DNA of 64,000 nt from Lithospermum erythrorhizon (Eukaryota; Streptophyta; Magnoliopsida; Boraginales; Boraginaceae). The notes under the pieces were generated by a model that saw nothing but the letters and a program-made list of their open reading frames with translations, was not told the origin of the DNA and made no database searches. Positions 1 to 11,939 of this stretch are shown here, piece after piece; position 1 is the first letter of the stretch; each line of letters starts with the position of its first letter. The DNA is taken from contig JADFUC010001753.1 of NCBI GenBank assembly GCA_019722365.1, positions 1 through 64,000 of the forward strand, written 5' to 3'. Both the position numbers and the translations under genes were made by a program.

Positions 1-976
1 ATGTTGTACTTCGTTTCAGTTACGCTATTGCTGGTGACCCGGCCGGGAGGTTTGGTGTGGTGTGCATATTGTGTGGTAGCCGAGTGGATTCGGGAGGTTT
101 GAGGTATGATAATATGCGCGTTGAGGGTGTAGCCTCGGTCGGGAGATGGAGGTGGAGCACAAATGATTATGTGGAATTGGTTCACCGTATGTGTATTATT
201 TGGAGGTGGATTCCTCGTATGTATTATTTGGAGTGGATTCGCCATTGTGTGTGTATTATTTGGAGTGGATTCACCATTTGATGCTTTATTAATGTTTCCC
301 TTGAATGAATATACATTATTTATGATTAAAAACTCATATGTATAGTATTATGTAACATCATATAAGAGGATCCTATGTGAGTTTTAGTCTGTTATTCATT
401 GTGTGGCTTGGTTGATGTATATGCATATGTTATATATATAAGTATGAATATATGTGATGGGACCCAGAGTATAGCAATTTATTTACATTCTTCGACAATA
501 GTGGCTCCCTATTCTCTATGGAAGGCGTTTTATACCTAGATTCTAAGGGGTTGTCGGTGAGGTTGTCTAGAAGGCGCATTGATAAATTTTGATTGAAGAT
601 CGTAGATGAGGCCGGTGGTGGCATAGGAATTCTCGCGGTCATTTCACTTGTTGTTGTCGATTTGTATATTGTTAGACTTGTGTATTGTATTTCATTAGAG
701 AATTACAGTTGCCACTCTTCCACATGTTGTATTTTGATTTCTTGTGTATCTTGAGTTGTATCATTAAGGTGGATTTGTATTATGTTGTTACCGTTTGTTT
801 TATTGTATATATTTGTTAGTTAGCGATGGATAAAGAGGTAATATTTTTTATTATTATTAATGTCGAAATGAAGTCTTTTTTATTTGTCGTCCATCGATCG
901 GTGACTACGGTGTATCTGAGTTGTTGATGACGCTAACCTCGGGGTGCTTACGACTTTGGGGCGGGAGTCGTTTACA
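1..976 (+). mobile_element. 3' part of the 5' LTR of gypsy element P
   Basis: This stretch repeats in the same order near 6975-7936, so it is the distal part of a 5' LTR whose start lies outside the window. The LTR ends at TTTACA (976) and a primer site follows directly. Shared blocks include a GTGTATTATTTGG tandem repeat, a segment around ATGTAACAT, and the tail with GACTTTGGG. Many small indels and substitutions separate the two copies, so the insertion is old or the consensus is poor. Plus orientation follows from LTR - primer site - pol remnant - polypurine tract - LTR. Confidence 0.8.
181..275 (+). repeat. ~30-bp tandem repeat inside P-family LTR (copy 1)
   Basis: Three units built on GTATTATTTGGAG-TGGATTC start near 191, 221 and 251, a period of 29-30 bp. 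The same array occurs in the 3' LTR (about 7160-7255) and, reversed, in the minus-strand LTR (about 12118-12190), so it predates these insertions. It lies downstream of the probable transcription start. Confidence 0.75.
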
Positions 977-998
977 ATTTTGAGTATCGAGGCTTAGG
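977..998 (+). promoter_or_regulatory. Primer binding site of element P (tRNA-iMet type)
   Basis: Directly after the 5' LTR the sequence reads GAGTATCGAGGCTTAGGTT, close to the plant gypsy primer site TGGTATCAGAGC followed by CTAGGTT. The site is degenerate, but its position fixes the 5' LTR end and the plus orientation of the element. Confidence 0.6.
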
Positions 999-3152
999 TT
1001 TCAATTTTAAATGATTGTCTGTGTGGTTGTAATGCTTTAGGTGTAAGATGGTGAGTGGTTGTCGATATAAAGGTGTTGCTTTGTGGAGTCTAAATTTTTT
1101 CTTCTTCGTTGATCGATGATTGTTGAGATGCCACTGGAAGATTTTGTCGGCTAGCGTGTGAAGCACCCTTAGAAAGGTTGAGATGAATGCGTGTGCCGTT
1201 TGTTTGTGGTGACATAAGTAAGCGGTTAGTAAATTTGATGAATAAACACTTGATCGATGATGTTTTATACGGATAGGTTCGATTTGAAGTTAGGTAGATT
1301 TATTTTTCTACGGATAGCGGTAGTTATAGAGGATGTGAACTTCGAAAGCGAGAAAAATTTGGTAACGAGACATTAAGATATGGATGGGTGGTTGGAATTT
1401 GTTGGGGAGAAAGGAGATGCAGATGTTGGGAAAGAAATCTATAATGTCGAAGTTGGAGTTGTTGAGGTATTTATGTAAATCGAAGAGTGTTAAGGGTAAT
1501 ATGGTGATTGTGGTATAAGATTGTTGACCCTTAGATGCGTGAAGTTAAATGGGTGCTTTCGAATAATTGGTGGAAGAAGTGTTGGTGATAATTATGATAG
1601 TTGGACGCGAGTGTTAGGGTAGAGGAGGATTAATTTAGTTGGCGTATCGGGATGGGCCAGCTACGTGAAGATGAAGTGAGTTAATGAATCTTGTTGTCCA
1701 GTGTGGGGTATTATGAATATGAGAGAAGCGAGAAGAGAAGATGTAAGTGTCGTATTAATAGGTTGATATTGAAAATTCTATTTCGATGGGTCTTAAGGGT
1801 GAGGATAAAATTTGAAATGGGAAATTTTTGCTTAGTAAAAGCTGATATTCACGATTGGGTGATTGTGCGAGGTTATCGATCATCTAGATGTATTAGATTA
1901 TGATTGTACATCTGAAATATTGGAAAAAAAATTGGTATTGGTAAAATTAAGTGTGTGAGTACTCTACTAGAGAATATAAAGTTGGATTTCAATATGGCCG
2001 AGTAGATTGTGATAAAAGCCATCTTTAGTTGATTGTAGTTATATGAAGTTACGGAGTTGCTTAAGTTTGTTAAGTGTTGTTTGAAGAATAAAGTGAAAAA
2101 ATTTTTTTTTGGGACTTTGGAGAAAGAAACTTGTTTAGTAATTGCTACTGTTAATAGAACTTTGAGAGTGAATATAGAGTTGAATAATTTTATGAAATAA
2201 GGATCTTAACGGAAAAGTGATATATTATTTAAAGGCGATGATAAATAGAAATTTGGGAATTACGAAACATGATTGAGATTAGGATTTGAAAGCGAGATTT
2301 TGGTGGTTGTTAATGTATGATGAAGTTGTGTGCGTCATGATGAAACGTGAAGCACGGAATAGAATTACGTGGAAAGGTATGATATGTGGAGTATATGTTA
2401 TGCTGGTGTAGGATACGTGGAGTTGTAACAGGTATGAATTGAAGGGAGAAAGTATGAAATTAAGATATAAATTTGGTAATAATAGTTGGAGCATCAAAGA
2501 TTTAATTAATGGTGCAATTTGGTTGTTCGAGTATTCAAGGAAAAGACATGAGAAAGGAATGATGATTTCTTCGAAGACTTGAGTATATTGTATGTATTAT
2601 ATATAACTTGAGAATGTTGATTTGGGGAAAATTTGAATTTTTGGTTAGATGAGTTGAGTGGAGTTATAAGAGGTGAATCTCATAAATTATGGTTAAGAGA
2701 CGTGAATAGATGGTTAAGAAGGTTAAAGGTTAAATGAATCAAATGTACGGATTTGGGTTCTTCGTCAGGAATAGAGGACTACGACATTCAAGGTGATAAG
2801 GGGGAGTAAAATGTTTGGATATTATCTTTGTTTGAGCAGGTGATAAGCTGGTGGTGTTCAATTCAAGGTTGAGGATATATTTTTGAAGGATGATTGAGGT
2901 TATAAGCGGAGTTCACGTAAATTATAAGATTTGAAATACCGGCACAAACTAGGAGGAGGTTGGACTAACGGTAAGGAAATTAGTGGGAATTAGTAGCGGA
3001 ATATCAGTAGTCTTGGGATCTCGATTATAAGAGAAATATGATGGTTAATGTATAGGGTATAAATGGAATTTTTTGTTTAAGGGATAATATAATGGGAACT
3101 AATAATGGTGATAAACTAATGTTAGTTCTAAGGATTTGAATTAATGAATTTC

Positions 3153-3500
3153 GAGAATGAGCTTTCATCGTAGGTGTATCTTTGTGAGACTTGGTAGTTT
3201 TGAGGTATATATCGACTTGAGAATAGTGGTATCATGAGGGAGGAAGAGAGAGATTGGGTTGACCCACATGCTCTAGAGGACTTGAGAAAGAATTTATACT
3301 TTCATGATTACGGATGATGGAGAATAGTTATGAGAATGAATTTCATCATGGAGTGTATCTTTGTGAGGCTTGGTAGTTTTGAGGTGTATCGTGACTTGAG
3401 AATAATTGGTATCAATGAGAGGAAGAGAGATTCGTTGACCCGCCTTTCTACAGGATCTTGAAAAAAATTTATACTCATGATTGGATGATGGATTTGGAGA
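3153..3500 (+). repeat. ~177-bp tandem duplication inside element P
   Basis: The block starting GAGAATGAGCTTTCATCG at 3153 recurs from 3332 (GAGAATGAATTTCATCATGG). The order of landmarks is the same: GTGTATCTTTGTGAG, CTTGGTAGTTTTGAGGT, GACTTGAGAATA, GAGGAAGAGAGA, GTTGACCC, then GGATGATGG. The offset is 179 at the start and about 174 at the end. It lies upstream of the RNase H remnant. Confidence 0.8.
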
Positions 3501-4440
3501 AATGCTTATGGGATAATAGTGAATTTACGGTAGATCTGAGTTTTTCTCTATATAAATTCAGATACATTTATGTGAAGTGTGGTACAAAGGTTTATGTGGG
3601 CAATGATAAGATTACTGTGGATTTTGTAATGGTCGGGGCGTGAGTCAAGATGTTAAACGTCGTTTGTAGGTGTTAATGATAAAGCGGAGTCGGATGTCGA
3701 TTAGAATACAGCAGTGGAATTCGCCCAGATTCAAGGACAAATAGGTGGGAATGTTATGTGTTGATTCGGTATAAAGGCACTTTATATCGGAGAAGTGATA
3801 GTGACTATGGTATAAGGATATAAGACGTATTGAAGTGTAAGACTTGAGTTAACAGAGATGATAATGTCAGTAAGAGGAAAGTTTAACAGGGGTAATACTA
3901 ACTTCAGCTTGATGTTAGGATGAAACGTAGGTATTGAAGAGATGTTGAATTCTAATATTCTTTGAAAGAATGAGGCAGAGAGAAAGGAAAAAATGACTCT
4001 AATAGGTGATGAAGAACTCTGAGGGAAGAATGGAACTTGATATGACTACAATTGAGAATAAGTTTCGGAGATGTTAAATTAATGAAGGAATGGCATTGGG
4101 TGAATACTATAATATAGATATTGAACATAAATGAGAATTCATAAAAAGTACCATACAGGAGAAGGAAGGTCTAATGCAGATGCATGAAGTCATTATTTGT
4201 TAATGTCTAACTATTACAGGTAGAAGCGAGGTTACTTGATACTTCTTGGTATGACAAAATGAAGTGGGAGGAGGAATATGGTGAATTGAAATTTTCAATT
4301 TGATTGGAAAGCGAGGCAATGGGGTGAGATTATGCGAAAAAGGGATATTGATAGCTATTGGAATTTAGTAATAAGTTGTTATGATAGGGGTTATCAAGCG
4401 GGTGTGGTATGAATGATCGGTTGACGTCGTTGCTGGGATG

Positions 4441-4460
4441 ATATATATATATATATATAT
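4441..4460. repeat. (AT)10 microsatellite
   Basis: Twenty bases of perfect AT dinucleotide repeat inside the decayed internal region of element P. Confidence 0.95.
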
Positions 4461-5442
4461 GCATGTTGATGGAGTTATCATGTGGGAAATCGGATGTTGA
4501 TAAGTTGTAGTAAGACTGGAAATATATGACGTTAACAGTGAGCCTAGGGTATATATGCTAAGGTGAAATTGAGATAATGATAACTTTATGAGATGTTATG
4601 ACATGACATGGTGTTGATATAAATGAAATGGCGGTCTGAGGAAAGACCTTGATGTTGACACATCTGACGATGAAATCATGATGGTATGAGAATGGTAAAT
4701 GAACGTATATGAAGTGTATGGTGGTAATGTAATGATGAATGGCGATGTGATGCTATATATATACATACCTGGGTAGATTATATATGCATGTTTGTTAAGG
4801 TGGATATAACTATACTATGAAGTGGTGTTTTAAGAGGTATATATGTGGGAGCATTACGAAATGGTGGGGTTATCGGTCATGTATTGTATGCTAGTTGTGT
4901 GCTGGGGAACCTTGGGTGTATTTACTGTATAGGGATGCCAAGATAATCAGTAATAAACAATTTGATGAGTGGGGTTTTGATAAAATTTACTTAGCGTTAA
5001 TGAATCGATAGTCAATAACGAGGTGATATGATGACACGAATTAGGAGTGGATACGGCTGATATCAGTGATATGTATATTGATTTTTAGTGGTATTAGTGA
5101 TGGATTTGATTTAGCATTATTGATAACATGATAAAATATGAGTTGATGGTTTGGGCAATATGAGATATGAGGATGTATATAGTATTAGTTGGGCTGTGTA
5201 TTGAGGCGATGATTATGATGATTAGATTGTGTAATATCCGATTTAACGTTAAGTAATATTCGAGTACGTTGCGGAATGTAATTACGAGGTAATGCAGCGA
5301 TCTGCGAAGCCAATGACTATGTTAAGGAGAATATGATTGGGTGACGAAAGTGTCGCGATATTCATTAATAAAGGCGTATTGAAAGTGAATTGAGATGATA
5401 AGACGGACCGAGTTTTGAAGTAAATTTCGAGGCTGAAATTTT

Positions 5443-5456
5443 ATAAGGAAGAGTAT
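5443..5456 (+). promoter_or_regulatory. Polypurine tract of element P
   Basis: ATAAGGAAGAGTAT lies directly before the LTR start TGTAATAAC. It sits where plant chromoviruses have a run of G and A that primes plus-strand DNA synthesis. It is degenerate but mostly purine. Confidence 0.55.
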
Positions 5457-7936
5457 TGTAATAACTTCGTTTCCTTACCAATATTATGTTGATAGTATAT
5501 AAGTTTCTCGGTGGAGTATTTCGGGGTGAAATTAAAAATTTCGAAGTTGAGTAGTGGAGAATTCAACAAATCGGTCGGTTGGTGGTATATTTCGGTTTGT
5601 GGTGGGACCCGGAGATAGTATAAATAATTTTGGAATAATATCGATATATCGAGATGAGTATGAGATGAGTAGTAATATATGCCTCGGGGAATAACACAAT
5701 GGAAATCGGTTTCGTTGAGATTTAAGTGCGGAAGGTGTAGAATTAACCGAAACCGAACGGAACTTAAATTTCTTCCCCTCTAAATATCCCACCTACCACC
5801 ACTATCTTCATCCTCATCCATTCCCCTCTTCTTTCCCCTCTTTGGCCGAAATTTCACTTCCCGCTAAAATTTTCTTGATTTCTAAGCCGATTGTCGCTTA
5901 AACTCGAGACCAAAGTGGTGGTTGCTTCTCCCTAAATCGTCCTAGAGTGTCATATCTAGGTAAGAAAGATCAAATCTTTTGAGATATTTCTTGAGTTTGA
6001 AGGATTGACTTTTATGGGATTTTGTTGACTTTTTAGATCTTGAATTTATTATGGTATAAGAAATGTTATCTAAGTATCGTATAGAGAGTTAAGCGGTGAT
6101 TTTGAGTGATTATTGGGGTTAGAAAGTGGGTGTAAGTTGAGGGTTGACTTTTATTGACTTTTCTTAAATTAACTTTTCGGTGTAATAAGGCTAGAGGACT
6201 TTAATATAGTTGTTTTGGGTATAGAATTATTAGTTTGGATATGGATAGGTAGAGATTGGGTTGAAAGTTTGGGGAAAGTTCATTGTAGCATTTAGCGTTT
6301 GAATTGGAGTCGTATTTAATGGATTAATTAGTTTGTCAATTAAGTTGTTGGATTGATTAGAATGTGCCTTAAAATTAGTATTGTTGGGGTAATAAAGAGA
6401 TGACGAATATTGAGATTTTCACAGTTGGCTGATTAGAATATGATTATGTTGGAATATTAAGTATATACCAATCTTGGGGATAGGATGATTGCTAAGAGTT
6501 GTAGAATTTGAATCGTGAGGCGTGGTATAACACTCGGGGATTATATAGATGTTAAGAGATTTGATACAAGGATGTATTCTAAAAGTATAATTTCTTTGAA
6601 TAGGAGTTGAACTGGATCACATGCGAGGAGGCTGCTGAGTCGTCATTGTGCTTGTGAGTACAAATCTCACGATAGAGGACCTTTCATATATATTATGTTA
6701 TATATTTTTCATGTGTTGTCTTGGAACTATTACGATATGTATTGTGTTATTATGATTCATATTATAGAAATAATTGAGATTATGATTTGATATTATGTGT
6801 AAATTCGATTTATGATTCATATGATGAAATAGGTGAGATTATAGGGTATATTTGAGGTAATTGAGATTATGATTTGTATTATGAGATAGTTGTGAATATG
6901 ATTCATGTTATGAATTGTGTGTGGTACGTAATGGCTGTGTGTGTGTGTTGTGTGTGTGGGCATTGCTGAATGTGCTTTGATTGCTTTGTGTGTTATTTGC
7001 GGAGGCGGTGGTGACCCAGGCAGGGAGTTTGGTGTGGTGTGCATATTGTGTGGGTAGCCAGGTGGATTCGGGAGGTTTGGTGTGATATGCATTGAGGGGT
7101 GTAGCCTCGGTCGGGAAGATGGAGGTGGAGGCCTCGTCGATTATGTGGAATTAAGATTTCACCATTATGTTTATTATTTGGAGTGGATTCACCATTGTGT
7201 GTATTATTTGGAGGTGGATTCCTCGTATTTGTATTATTTGGAGGTAGTTCTCGTTTGATGCCTTTGTGTCTTTGGCTTGTTTCCCTTGAATGAATATGCG
7301 TTATTTATGATTATAAGGCTGCATGTGTATAGTATTATGTAACATGGTATAAGAGGATTACATGTGAGTTGAGGGTATTATTCATTGTGTGGCACAGTTT
7401 GATGTATAAGCATATGTTATATCTATAGAGTATCGATATATGTGATGGACTATTGGAAATGCAGGTATTTATTCACTCGGCTTAATAGCTGGCTCTTTAT
7501 TCTCTATGTTTATGCTGATTCTAAGGGGTTAATCATTGAGGGTTGTAGGAAGCTGCGTTGATAGGCTGCAGGTTGAAGATGCATGGAAATGGTGGTGGCA
7601 TAGGAAATCCTCATCAGTCATTTCCTTGTTGTTGTCGATTGGTGTATTGTTAGACTTGTGTATTGTATTTCATTGAGAATTAAGTTTGCCATAGTTTCCC
7701 CATGTTGTATTTTGGATTTCTTGTGTATCTTTGAGTTGTATCGTTAAAGGTGGTTGTATCATGTTGTTCGTTGTTTATTGTATATGTTGTTAGTTCACCA
7801 GGATGGATAAAAGGGTATTTTGTTAATGTCAAATAAAGTCTTTTTATGTTGCAAATCCGCCGGCCAGGTGACTGCAGTTGTCTGAGGTTGTTTGATGACC
7901 TTGGCATAGGGAGGCCGACTTTGGGCCGATTAAATT
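5457..7936 (+). mobile_element. 3' LTR of gypsy element P
   Basis: The LTR starts TGTAATAACTTCG after the polypurine tract and runs about 2480 bp. From about 6975 it matches the start of the window. The first ~500 bp fit a U3 region. At 5765-5850 a pyrimidine-rich leader-like stretch appears, followed at 5955-5992 by CTAGGTAAGAAAGATC and GATATTTC, a block shared with the other LTR families here. Two TTGACTTT pairs follow (6006-6035 and 6141-6165). The end near 7936 is less sharp than the 5' copy because TTTACA is not preserved. A truncated reverse copy of the same LTR lies at 11940-13860. Confidence 0.8.
7160..7255 (+). repeat. ~30-bp tandem repeat inside P-family LTR (copy 2)
   Basis: Three units with TTATTATTTGGAG or GTATTATTTGGAG start near 7171, 7201 and 7231, matching the array at 181-275. 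Confidence 0.75.
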
Positions 7937-8114
7937 CTGACTCAGGCTTGAAAGCCATATGAATGAGATGTATGGCCATTCTCGGAATATTCCGTTAGCT
8001 ACTATTAACGTGGCTGCATTGATTTTGCCTTACATGCTAGTGCCAACTCCGCTTAAATACTATTATCTTTACCGATCGGTCTACATGACTCCTCGGCATA
8101 CATTTCTGTTGTCC
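7937..8114 (-). other. Spacer between P and D gag, no recognisable domain
   Basis: These 180 bases lie after the P 3' LTR and before the D zinc knuckle. By position they may come from the gag-protease junction of element D on the minus strand, but I see no protease motif. P probably inserted into D here, with the rest of D outside the window to the left. Confidence 0.35.
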
Positions 8115-9440
8115 TCAAACCATCACTCGGTACCACGGGGATCCGCCTCTCCCCGAGCTATGTCGAAAATGAAGTAGTTTCTGCACGTACTTACATGCGA
8201 AGGACACGCATTCCTGAAATACTGGTTCACGACATTGGAAACCGCATTCTTTAAAAATGCCCGACAATTTCTCGCCTTGTGCCCACTCTGTCCACATTGG
8301 TAACATTGAATATGCACATCTGCCGGAACACAAAAATACCACGTGAAAATCAACATTCTAGGAGAATTTTGAAAGCTCTCTCTGGGCGAGCAGTGATTAT
8401 GCGAAATGGCTACATCTGGTGATCTTAACTTTGAAAGTTCCTCACAATCCACAGCCATTATGGCTGCGGCTCCGGTCACATCGGATCCCTACTGCTTTTC
8501 ACCTACAGATTATCTTTATGTCCTACCGACACATGTCTTTGCATTCTGGCGAGTAGCTTCTTTACATCAAGTAAACAAGGGCCGATCTTTCTACGTCGCT
8601 AGCCTGACGCAGCGAAAAACCGAGATCCTTTGGCTGATGGGGTACCTGCGGAATCAAAAGGCACCAAGTCGCTAGAAGCCTCTCTTGCATGCATCGACTC
8701 GCCTGCCGCATTCGTGCGGATCGACTCCTCTTAGCCATACATATGAGTCTCCCAAGCAATTTTTTTAAAGAGTTCCCATGAATCGAACCCAGTGATCTGA
8801 AGCATCTGCTCACAACGACCCAAATCTTTGTGGACATGGTTCCACCAACTCCTAGCTCACTCGACAAATTAATTTTTATGGCTTCCTTTGCTTTCGTCCT
8901 CAAACCAAATGGGTTGAAACTTATTCTCTAATGCCTCCAAAAATTCGATATGACCTCACAGTGTCACGCTGAGAGTCGGGTGGTCCACTTCTTTAGGAAA
9001 GCTGTCCTTAATTTGAGTACGAATCTCCGCCTCTCGGAGTGCCTTACGGTTGGGTTAGATGCTGGGGCTGCGCCGCTCCCATTTGCCTACTCAAAATCTT
9101 AATACTGCTTGCTCTGCCCAGGAAATTCACATTCTCACAGGAACCAGTTGAGTACGGCTCGACTCGTCGCCCACGTCCCTCTTTCCTCTAGCTCCACGAG
9201 CTCTTGCCTCTGTACCCACACCGCCTCACAGGTCTACAGGAGCTCTTCCAGCATCGCCCCTACCTTAGTCTCGGCCTCTAACTTTAGAAGCTTTCTACCC
9301 TAGAGGTCCGCGATTCGATCTATGATTGACTCTCGGTGATATCCTCAAGCGATCTCTGAAAGAAGATAAAATAATTTAGACTCATAAAGACTTAGGCCAC
9401 AAATTTAAACTTTAGGCATTGAGCACCTTGGCGCGCGGGG
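8115..9440 (-). pseudogene. Gag remnant of gypsy element D with CCHC zinc knuckle
   Basis: On the minus strand, 8123-8479 encodes HIQCYQCGQSGHKARNCRA (complement of about 8265-8320), a textbook CCHC nucleocapsid knuckle (C-x2-C-x4-H-x4-C). Upstream at 8562-8903 lies further gag-like sequence in a broken frame. The matching part of element B's gag (46640-46980) is similar at nucleotide level, including the block after TTTGTGGACATGGTTCC. Gag packages element RNA into particles in the cytoplasm. The frame is interrupted, so this is a relic. The start codon is not identifiable; a primer site lies 20-40 bp beyond 9440 on the correct side. Confidence 0.75.
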
Positions 9441-9456
9441 AACCTAGTTAAAAGCG

Positions 9457-9478
9457 AGCTACGCTCACGTGCCATAAT
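9457..9478 (-). promoter_or_regulatory. Primer binding site of element D
   Basis: Read on minus, ATTATGGCACGTGAGCGTAG follows the end of an LTR. It is a degenerate form of the tRNA-iMet primer site and resembles the sites of elements A (GGCACGAGCC) and B (GGTACGAGC). Confidence 0.5.
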
Positions 9479-9535
9479 TGTAGCGACACCCGACCTCGAG
9501 GGCATGCGACCCAGGCGGGTCATTCACAGTCTTAT
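9479..9535 (-). mobile_element. Stub of the 5' LTR of element D
   Basis: TGTAGCGACACCCGACCTCG starts at 9479 and resembles the outer end of B's LTRs (TGTAGCGATCCGTCC at 40083). After about 55 bp the similarity stops and an unrelated dispersed repeat begins, so D's LTR appears interrupted or deleted. Confidence 0.5.
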
Positions 9536-9995
9536 CGAGTTATTAACATGCCGACTAACTAAATAATTAATTAGACTTAACAAGTCAATTGATTCGGAGT
9601 TCATCGAAATATATTTCACCATGTTTTGTGATTATCGATTGAGAATCTTTGTTGATTCTGATCAACTTTCCTTTACTAGCAGTCACGGTTATTTCATACA
9701 TGAAATATAACTTTCGAAGCGTTCTTTGTATGCGTGTGACGCCCACAGGCTAAGATAATAGCGACCCGTGTAATAATATAGCAGTATTAATATTATTATA
9801 ATGGTTATGCGTGTGATCACAACAATCTGGCATAACCCACAATTGTGTAGTGAATTGACAAGCAATTACAATCAACATAGTTGGGCAGTTCCGTTTACGT
9901 AATCACGTTTTAACTAAACTTTAGTAAATTAGATTGTTACCGTAATTGCTCCTTGGCTTGAGAATAATAAATGAAGCAAATGGCTATTTATTTAA
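9535..9995. repeat. Dispersed repeat E, copy 1
   Basis: This segment matches 15415-15880 in the same orientation, at moderate divergence. Shared landmarks are CGATTGAGAAT, GATCAACT, CATGAAATA, GTATG-GTGTGA, GACGCCC, AGATAATAGCG, a TTATTATTATAA run and TGTGATCA. It reads like the end of an LTR, but I cannot assign a family or see terminal TG/CA. Confidence 0.6.
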
Positions 9996-11939
9996 ATCGT
10001 ATTCATCGTGTTGCGAAACTAAATACGATGACGTAATGCTTGGAATGTAGAAACACAACGTTAGATCATCAGTACAACTTTATAGATTGAATTATAAAAG
10101 AGATTAAACTATTTAACTTGACTTTGTATGGTGGCTAAGAGACAATATAACATATTAATGCTTCATGGCATTAAATCACCTTTAATTGAGATCAAAATCA
10201 ATTACATCTCAATCACATCAAGTGACGTTGTTCACTTGAACCCAGGTTCATGTAACTTGTCACATGATTAAGTCAACCGTTAAATGATTGTGATATTTAA
10301 TGTTTGTCTTTCATTAGCATACAACCATCTTTAATGGTTTAATGAAGGAAATCGTGTTAGTACGTGTAACACTATATTACCTCAAGTCTTATGGATTTCT
10401 CCTTAACTTGTTTTATTTCACATAATGAAGTTATGTTTTAATTTGTCCAATTAACGAATAAAATAAAAGCGAATTAGCGTAATTAGTACTTGATCATAAA
10501 AGGTATCCAAACAAGATCCATTGTGGTTGAACACAATCTAACATATTACAAATAGTGTGCCAAATCTCATAAAATATCTGAGTAGATTAATGATAATTAT
10601 GTACAGCAGCCGACTCTGGTCGCTAACGCTCTAAGAGGATCTTTACCCAATAGGTGTATCACCGAGCCCGCGACATTAATTAAATCACCGGTTAAACTCT
10701 AATTAAACGATAAATTTATTTTGGAATGATAAATCCCGAAGGCCCTGACGTTGGTAAATCATGGCATGATCATTGTCATATCACATGACGTTATTAAACA
10801 TGTCATAATTGTTAGCAGTGGCCATGATAAGTTGACTTTTAAATTGAAGCGATCGCTTACTTAAATTTTTAATGGTGAGATTAATATTATTTGATGTTTA
10901 TTTAACATGTTATCTACATCCATTATTCTTAATATGCATATCATAAAAAATAATAATAATACATTCAAAAATTCTATATTAAAATATAAATAGACATATT
11001 ACAACGGTTTACAAAGTGTAATACTAACATGGGCCACATTTTAGCATTTTTTTGCCAAAATGCGGTATTGTATTCTTCAACTGTGATACTTAGGGTTTAC
11101 CCAAATGTAGATGCGGTGAGCGCCATTTTTAATGCTGCTCAGGAAATCGTTTATTCTTGCAAACTAAAATGACAAAATTGGTAAAATATAATAAATAAAT
11201 AAATAAATCTCATTTGATGGATTTACAATGAATAAATGGTTCGCATACGTATTTTAAAATAAAATACAAAAGTGAGTCATATTAATATATCACTTTCATT
11301 CCCAGTTTAAATATATATTTCTGAAATAAATCACATGATAACAGGATTTAATAATATATATTAAAAGAAAATAAATCATTACAAATTAATGAAAATAGAT
11401 ACAAAATATATATGATAAAATTGTTGATACATATACATATAATGTCTGTATTATTGCAGTTAAAGATCATTAACAACTTTGTATACCCAGTGTCTTCAAG
11501 CGATGGATCTGACCCAACATAACCTGTGACATTATCAAAATAAAACAATTGTATTGGTGTTCCAATAATACATTGACAAAATAACGACCAATAGAATACA
11601 AATCCAAGATAAACATAGGAAAAGTATGACAACGGAACCAAAATCGATATAATCTGACGCACCGGTCTAAAAATATACAATCCGACAACAAAAAAGAAAT
11701 GAGCGTGGGGACTGTCTGCTTTTTTATAGAATTACCATTCGACAGAAAACGCTCATATTGACAGCGATGGCTCCTAGAAACCTAGGCATGGCTTACATAG
11801 GAATAGGGAATTGACTATTATATATATATAAATATATCATATATATTAAACCTTATATATATTCTTTTAGCGGTGATTCGTCATATATATTATGTATATA
11901 TATATAAATATATAAATATCTTGGCGATACATTAATGAA
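9996..11939. other. AT-rich non-coding DNA, nothing recognised
   Basis: About 1.9 kb without a recognisable gene. It contains a 110-codon minus-strand open frame (11348-11680) rich in hydrophobic residues that I cannot relate to a family, and a TA-rich simple-sequence zone at about 11818-11935. Parts may belong to the element represented by repeat E. The right edge is where a truncated P-family LTR begins. Confidence 0.5.

Larger units (their letters stand above)
999..5442 (+). pseudogene. Decayed gag-pol internal region of gypsy element P
   Basis: This 4.4 kb between the LTRs has the right length for gag-pol, but no frame longer than about 70 codons survives. Two anchors are readable. At 4148-4195 the plus strand translates as YHTGEGRSNADA, a stop, then SH, like the end of gypsy RNase H (YHPGKANVVADALSRK). 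At 5420-5443 there is AATTTCGAGG-CTGAAATTTTATAAGG, like the conserved segment that ends integrase just before the polypurine tract. The plus strand is strikingly poor in C and rich in G. It also holds a ~177-bp tandem duplication and an AT microsatellite. I cannot place gag, protease or the reverse transcriptase core. The element cannot encode functional proteins as read. Confidence 0.55.

Noticed and set aside
4148..4195. Integrase reading for the same segment of P
   Set aside because: The order of residues YH-G---NADA-S fits the end of RNase H better than any integrase motif; still only one short anchor.
8406..8675. Plus-strand 89-codon frame
   Set aside because: It is the complement of the gag region of element D, which has a clear zinc knuckle on minus.
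11348..11680. 110-codon minus-strand open frame as a gene
   Set aside because: Hydrophobic, low-complexity composition typical of AT-rich DNA, no family motif, and overlapped by another frame on the same strand.
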